DNA of 64,000 bases from Listeria ilorinensis (GTDB lineage: Bacteria > Bacillota > Bacilli > Lactobacillales > Listeriaceae). Positions 60,228-64,000 of the stretch are shown here, in pieces (the stretch's first letter is position 1; each line of letters opens with the position of its first letter). The notes under the pieces are model-generated. The model saw only the letters and a program-made list of their open reading frames with translations, had not been told where the DNA came from and did not search any database. A program made the translations under genes and the position numbers. The stretch covers positions 124,001-188,000 of the forward strand of contig NZ_CAJYCN010000005.1 in NCBI RefSeq assembly GCF_913566895.1, written 5' to 3'.

Positions 60228-60396
60228 TCCAATTACCGCCATCCGAGTTATCACGAGAGACGGTCAGACGCACACCTACGATGCGAAGAAAGGAACTTTA
60301 GACTCTCCGGTAGTAGTGAGCGCGGATGTCCATAAAAAAGCCTTAGAGCTAGCGAATAAAGCACGGCGCGAGGCTTTGAAGGAGGTGACAACATGA
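60217..60396 (+). CDS. Small phage protein
   Basis: 59 aa, MPTNPITAIRVITRDGQTHT onward, with a charged C-terminal helix (KKALELANKARREALKE). Family unknown. It overlaps cro by 11 bases and the next gene by 4 (ATGA), so it fits the coupled early operon. Confidence 0.65.
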   Translation: MPTNPITAIRVITRDGQTHTYDAKKGTLDSPVVVSADVHKKALELANKARREALKEVTT

Positions 60397-60683
60397 ATAG
60401 CGAAGAAACCTACAAAGAGATCAATATCCTATTGGGCGAGGCTTACGACTTATGTGCTGCCGTAGACGACCTTCATCTAATAACCGGGATCTGGTCAGAC
60501 TCCGACATAGTTATAAACATTGCCGGTCGGGGTATCGAACAGCTTGCGATCATCAAATACCTCTTAATTGAGATACTTGAAGGTTACAAAAGCGCCAAGA
60601 TTATGGAGGCACTTGAAACCTTAATAGCTGGAGTGCTACAAGGGCTTGACGAGTATGGCTCGGAAGAAGCGGAGGGCATCTAA
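60393..60683 (+). CDS. Small phage protein, helical
   Basis: 96 aa, acidic and mostly helical by composition, with no recognised domain. GAAGGAGG lies before the ATG. Its stop overlaps the next start as TAATG. Confidence 0.7.
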   Translation: MNSEETYKEINILLGEAYDLCAAVDDLHLITGIWSDSDIVINIAGRGIEQLAIIKYLLIEILEGYKSAKIMEALETLIAGVLQGLDEYGSEEAEGI

Positions 60684-60823
60684 TGAGTTATATACCCTGT
60701 GCGGCCTTGCTCCTTGCGGCTATCATGTACGTTATCCACCCATCAGCCGTTACTGCATGCAGTCTAGTAACACTAATAATCCTAAACCTAGTAAATTCCC
60801 TAGGAAATAATAGAAAGAGGTGA
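60683..60823 (+). CDS. Small hydrophobic phage protein
   Basis: 46 aa with two hydrophobic segments (about 5-18 and 23-37) and a basic tail. The start overlaps the previous stop (TAATG) with GGAGGG upstream. It may be a membrane-active early protein; function unknown. Confidence 0.6.
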   Translation: MSYIPCAALLLAAIMYVIHPSAVTACSLVTLIILNLVNSLGNNRKR

Positions 60824-60827
60824 CATT

Positions 60828-61067
60828 ATGAAGTTTGAAGTTGGAAAAATTTACTACTCCTGCCAGGAAATATTTGAAGTTACGGAAATCGAAAAAGATA
60901 AGGTAAAATGCGAAGTTTTTGACACTTACTTTCGTACATTTTATAAAAATAATGATCCTTTCACTAGTTTTTGGAAAAACTCGCAATTAGCTGAAGAGGC
61001 AAGAGAGGCCACTCCAGAGGAAATAAAATTGCTTAACGAAGTAAGAAAAAGAGAGGCGGTCAACTAA
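60828..61067 (+). CDS. Small phage protein
   Basis: 79 aa, MKFEVGKIYYSCQEIFEVTE with a charged C-terminal helix. The opening GKIYYSxxEIFEVTEI suggests a small beta barrel. AAAGAGGTG precedes the ATG. Family not recognised. Confidence 0.7.
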   Translation: MKFEVGKIYYSCQEIFEVTEIEKDKVKCEVFDTYFRTFYKNNDPFTSFWKNSQLAEEAREATPEEIKLLNEVRKREAVN

Positions 61068-61234
61068 TGGAAGTGTTAGGAGTTATGTTCGCCTTTGCAG
61101 TCATGAGCCTTTGCATAGGCTACTGGCTAGGCTATCGCGACAAGAAAAAGGCTCAATCTGCCGCAAACAGATCGAGCGTAAAGAAAAATCATTATGCACA
61201 AATTATAACAGAAGGGAAGCGATTTAACAAATGA
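61067..61234 (+). CDS. Small single-span phage membrane protein
   Basis: 55 aa. A membrane segment (about 3-23, with GYWLGYR at its end) is followed by a basic tail. Its start overlaps the preceding stop (TAATG) and its stop overlaps the next start (ATGA). Confidence 0.65.
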   Translation: MEVLGVMFAFAVMSLCIGYWLGYRDKKKAQSAANRSSVKKNHYAQIITEGKRFNK

Positions 61235-61494
61235 GTTATAGAAAAGAGGCAGATTACAAAACAGTAGGGGTCTTACTTGCAGATGAAACAGGGACCTATG
61301 ACCGCAATGTGGCTATGAAATTAGGTATTTACATTCGAGATATGGGGTTTGTTCAAGGACGTGATTACGAAATTATCGACATTACCGCTGTTGGCGATTA
61401 TGGCTATAATGAGGTGGCTTCCGTTCGGGCTTACAAGCCGCATACGTGGGAACAGATCACGGCGGCTATTCAACAAGTGAAGGTCTTGCTGTAA
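61231..61494 (+). CDS. Small phage protein
   Basis: 87 aa, with KTVGVLLADETGTYDRNVAM and RDYEIIDITAVGDYGYNEVA segments alternating strands and helices. No family recognised. It has a GAAGGGAAG site and ATGA coupling to the gene before. Confidence 0.7.
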   Translation: MSYRKEADYKTVGVLLADETGTYDRNVAMKLGIYIRDMGFVQGRDYEIIDITAVGDYGYNEVASVRAYKPHTWEQITAAIQQVKVLL

Positions 61495-61501
61495 ATGGAT
61501 A

Positions 61502-61672
61502 ATGTTTGGAGTAAAAAAAATAGTAATAACGATCTCTTCTGAGCTTAGCGAAGAGGATTTTCAAAGAGCCTTTAACGCTGTACATGGTGCGATCGAGTTC
61601 GCTCAATCGACCGTTAACTCAGAGGCCGACATCGAATTATATGAGGGGGAATTAACAAATGAGTACGGATAA
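61502..61672 (+). CDS. Small phage protein
   Basis: 56 aa, MFGVKKIVITISSELSEEDF then an Ala-rich helix and acidic end. No clear ribosome site; translation may be coupled to the gene that stops 7 bases earlier. Its end overlaps the next gene by 14 bases. Moderate doubt that it is expressed. Confidence 0.5.
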   Translation: MFGVKKIVITISSELSEEDFQRAFNAVHGAIEFAQSTVNSEADIELYEGELTNEYG

Positions 61673-61880
61673 TCGCAGACGCGACCTCATGACTCAGATC
61701 AATAGATTAGAGCTTGAGTGCAAACAGGACCTAGAAAAGTGGCGGAATCGCCCAACTTTTGATACAGGTGCGGGTAGTCGCATGCTAGGGCAGAAGTTTA
61801 TTGAGCTCGGTGAACTAGAGGCGAAGCTCTGCATTATGATCTACGAGGAGGGGACCTATAATGAGAGTCGAAATCATTAA
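61659..61880 (+). CDS. Small phage protein, coiled-coil-like
   Basis: 73 aa, charged and helical (MTQINRLELECKQDLEKW, IELGELEAKLCIMIYEEG). GAGGGGG precedes the ATG. Overlaps the next gene by 20 bases. Confidence 0.7.
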   Translation: MSTDNRRRDLMTQINRLELECKQDLEKWRNRPTFDTGAGSRMLGQKFIELGELEAKLCIMIYEEGTYNESRNH

Positions 61881-62223
61881 CGCCGAAGGGCTAGCAGACT
61901 ACTGCGAGGTAGGCGAACAGTTCGAGGTATTAGAGAGACATGTGTACGATCATGTCTATAAGCTACGCGGCCCGGGAGGTCGTAAGGACTTCTTTATTTC
62001 GATGGGCCGAACAAAGGAAGTGTTTGACAGGCAAGGGGACTGCTCTCAAGTCATTATCCTAGAAATTAAAGCAGGATCGGAAAGAGACTTGTGGGAAGCT
62101 TACCGAGCTATTACTAAACAGCTTGAGCAGTTGGAAGTCCCTGAGACTGCCGTTCTAAAAAGAGAGTTTCCGAGACTACGCGGCAAGTCCTACGAAATTA
62201 TCGACAGACTAGAAAGGAGTTAA
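61861..62223 (+). CDS. Phage protein of unknown function
   Basis: 120 aa. An N-terminal beta-rich part (MRVEIINAEGLADYCEVGEQ) and a C-terminal helical part (DLWEAYRAITKQLEQLEVPE). GAGGAGGGG precedes the ATG. Not recognised. Confidence 0.72.
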   Translation: MRVEIINAEGLADYCEVGEQFEVLERHVYDHVYKLRGPGGRKDFFISMGRTKEVFDRQGDCSQVIILEIKAGSERDLWEAYRAITKQLEQLEVPETAVLKREFPRLRGKSYEIIDRLERS

Positions 62224-62226
62224 AGT

Positions 62227-62799
62227 ATGAAGATCGAATTTGAAGGCACGATCGAGGCTATCAAAAAGGAAATGCGCGACTTCTTAGGGGTCAAAAGCGA
62301 GCTGGCTGTAGAGCCTCCGAAAAAGCAAAAAACGGAGGAAGCAACAACGGAAGAACAGCCGAAAAAAGCGCCCGCTAAAAAAGAAACGGCTAAGACAGCG
62401 GCAGAGGCAAAAGCAGCGATCCTGAAAAAAGAAATCGACAAGCGGATTGAGGACTTAGACGCGGACGGCCGGATGGATGATGTTAACGACTTATTCCAAA
62501 AACAGTACTGTCAACCACTGCGGGAGATCTCGCCAGACCTTTACCCAGAAGTGATCGAACGGTTGGAAGCGATCAAGTCTTACGTCCGTACTGAGCCTGT
62601 AGCAGATGAAGCTGAAAAAGTAACACCGACGATTACTCTGTCGGACCTTACTCGACGGGTAAAGAGCGCGAATAATAACGCGAAAGTTCGAAAACTTCTG
62701 AATAAATTTGGCGCTATCAAGCCCGAAACCGAAAGACCAAACATAAACTATCTAAAAGAACAAGATTATGCCTTATTCCTTGCCGAATTGGAGGCGTAG
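62227..62799 (+). CDS. Phage early protein with charged linker
   Basis: 190 aa. A short N-terminal domain (MKIEFEGTIEAIKKEMRDFL) is followed by a Lys/Glu/Ala/Pro-rich low-complexity linker (about 30-70) and a helical C-terminal part. The position just before the DUF2800 nuclease suggests a replication or recombination accessory, but no family was recognised. AGAAAGGAG precedes the ATG. Confidence 0.7.
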   Translation: MKIEFEGTIEAIKKEMRDFLGVKSELAVEPPKKQKTEEATTEEQPKKAPAKKETAKTAAEAKAAILKKEIDKRIEDLDADGRMDDVNDLFQKQYCQPLREISPDLYPEVIERLEAIKSYVRTEPVADEAEKVTPTITLSDLTRRVKSANNNAKVRKLLNKFGAIKPETERPNINYLKEQDYALFLAELEA

Positions 62800-62802
62800 C
62801 AG

Positions 62803-63963
62803 ATGCCGGATGTACATGCAAAGTTATCCGCCAGTGGCGCTAAGCGCTGGATGAGCTGTCCTGGCTCCGTCCAGATGGAGGAGGGCTACGCAGACACGAC
62901 TAGCGTGTTTGCGGAAGAAGGTACGGCCGCTCACAGTCTGGCCGAACTCATGCTTATGTTTAAAGCTGACAAGATCAATAAGCGGACCTTCACGCGGCGG
63001 CTTAACAAATTCAAGTCAGAAAACGCGTACTACAGCCCCTCCATGTTCGACTATATAACGGAGTACACCGACTTCGTGATCGAGAAGTTGAACAGCTACG
63101 AAGATGCTTTCATCGATCTAGAGTTACGGGTTGACTTTAGTCAGTGGGTACCGGAAGGTTTTGGGACCTCTGACGTCGTTATCATCGCGGACGGTACGCT
63201 TGAAATTATCGATCTGAAATATGGTAAGGGCGTTCCGGTATCGGCCGAAGAGAACCCACAAATGATGCTGTATGCGCTGGGAGCAAGCTCCGAATATGAC
63301 TTTATGTATGAATTTGATAAGGTCCGTATGACGATCGTGCAGCCACGATTAAACGATCACTCTACTTACGAGCTACCTCTTTCCGAATTGCAAGCTTGGG
63401 GAGATGAATGCGTTCGACCTGCCGCCGAATTAGCACTAAGCGGAGAGGGACCGTGCGTGCCCTCAGAACCCGCCTGCAGGTTTTGCAAGGCGAAAGCGGT
63501 CTGCAGGGCACGAGCTGAGGTAAACCTTGCAGCGGCCCGGCTAGACTTCGAGGAGCCACCTGCGAAGTTAAGCAAAGAGGAGATCGCAGAAATCCTCCTG
63601 CAGGCGCCCGAGATCAAAAAATGGATCGAGCATGTAGAGAACTACGCCCTTGCGCAGGCAAGAGATCACGGCGAGACATTCCCAGGAATGAAGCTCGTCG
63701 AGGGTCGCAGTAATCGAGTGATCACAGATAAGGAAAAAGCAGCGGAGCTACTACAAGAAGCAGGGTTCGAGGACGTCTTTAAGCCTCGCGAACTGCTGAC
63801 ATTGACAAGACTAGAAAAAGCAGTCGGTAAAGATTCATTCAACGACGTGCTGGCAGATCTGATCATCAAGCCAGCAGGCAAACCTGCGCTCGTAAGTGAG
63901 GCAGATAAGCGCCCAGAAATTAGCAGTACCTCCTCAGCAATTGAGGATTTTAAAAATTTATAA
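62803..63963 (+). CDS. DUF2800 PD-(D/E)XK nuclease with Fe-S cysteines
   Basis: The 386-aa protein begins with KLSASGAKRWMSCPGS and continues GTAAHSLAE, then the nuclease core GTSDVVIIADGTLEIIDLKYG and QMMLYALG. Four cysteines, C19 and C225/C228/C234 (CRFCKAKAVC), are spaced as in Cas4/AddB [4Fe-4S] nucleases. Phage DUF2800 proteins are predicted recombination or DNA-end nucleases found before a DUF2815 protein and a phage DNA polymerase. Start 3 bases after the previous stop. Confidence 0.9.
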   Translation: MPDVHAKLSASGAKRWMSCPGSVQMEEGYADTTSVFAEEGTAAHSLAELMLMFKADKINKRTFTRRLNKFKSENAYYSPSMFDYITEYTDFVIEKLNSYEDAFIDLELRVDFSQWVPEGFGTSDVVIIADGTLEIIDLKYGKGVPVSAEENPQMMLYALGASSEYDFMYEFDKVRMTIVQPRLNDHSTYELPLSELQAWGDECVRPAAELALSGEGPCVPSEPACRFCKAKAVCRARAEVNLAAARLDFEEPPAKLSKEEIAEILLQAPEIKKWIEHVENYALAQARDHGETFPGMKLVEGRSNRVITDKEKAAELLQEAGFEDVFKPRELLTLTRLEKAVGKDSFNDVLADLIIKPAGKPALVSEADKRPEISSTSSAIEDFKNL

Positions 63964-63985
63964 AAACTAAGGAGACGATTAAACT

Positions 63986-64000
63986 ATGGCAAGTAAACCA
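63986..64000 (+). CDS. Start of next phage gene (partial; possibly DUF2815)
   Basis: ATG with AAGGAG 8 bases upstream; only MASKP is in the window. In many Firmicutes phages DUF2800 is followed by a DUF2815 ssDNA-binding-type gene, so that is the expected identity from context alone. Confidence 0.55.

Larger units (their letters stand above)
56840..64000. mobile_element. Prophage (left part), integrated in cas6
   Basis: From the cas6 break to the window end, genes follow temperate siphophage order: large serine integrase, membrane protein, ImmA, repressor, switch, Cro, many small coupled early genes, and a DUF2800 nuclease. The crossover site lies within about 56840-56881, between the last Cas6-like residues and the integrase stop; its exact core cannot be read from one end. 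The other end is outside the window. Confidence 0.9.

Overview
The window is chromosomal DNA of a low-to-moderate-GC Gram-positive bacterium of the Listeria group. The evidence is gene order and protein character: hprK-lgt-ppaX, trxB, rapZ-yvcK-whiA, clpP, a chitin-active LPMO, sigL, then cggR-gapA-pgk-tpiA-gpmI-eno, with internalin-like LRR proteins carrying LPXTG anchors. A complete galactose (Leloir) operon between trxB and pgcA, and the look of the base composition, suggest a Listeria species other than L. monocytogenes (L. grayi-like is possible; this is inference).

Layout. 0-5 kb: end of hprK, lgt, ppaX, an acetyltransferase, a TPR protein and trxB. 5-8.3 kb: two Gfo/Idh/MocA dehydrogenases facing an RpiR-type regulator. 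8.3-16 kb: galK-galE-galT-galM, a LacI-type regulator and pgcA, which together take galactose to glucose-6-phosphate. 16-21 kb: an unknown protein, the rapZ-yvcK-whiA module and an old yellow enzyme. 21-23.7 kb: a psaBCA-like manganese ABC importer with an unusually short DtxR-like regulator. 23.7-34.6 kb: an internalin, clpP with a CtsR box, an LPMO, a PAP2 phosphatase with a cre box, tRNA-Arg(CCG), a SUKH protein, an SOS-box-controlled pair of YolD-like genes, a dipeptidase and sigma-54. 34.7-42.5 kb: the central glycolytic operon with its CggR operator. 42.5-51.3 kb: small metabolic and surface genes (CdaR and glycerate kinase, an LRR-LPXTG protein, an MFS pump with MarR, an esterase homologue lacking its serine).

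51.3-56.5 kb looks like an accessory or decaying block: a GDSL esterase, a gene fragment, and two genes each broken by what looks like a one-base homopolymer loss (a DUF4303 protein and a secreted caspase-like/MucBP protein), followed by a malolactic-type enzyme. At 56.57 kb a consensus promoter drives the first ~60 codons of cas6. The gene is then interrupted by a prophage that runs off the end of the window: large serine integrase, membrane protein, ImmA protease, repressor, a switch with face-to-face promoters, Cro, a string of small translationally coupled early genes and a DUF2800 nuclease.

The most interesting point is that a serine-integrase prophage sits inside cas6, the CRISPR RNA-processing gene. 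This recalls the known Listeria comK prophages (active lysogeny), here apparently placed so as to silence CRISPR while integrated.
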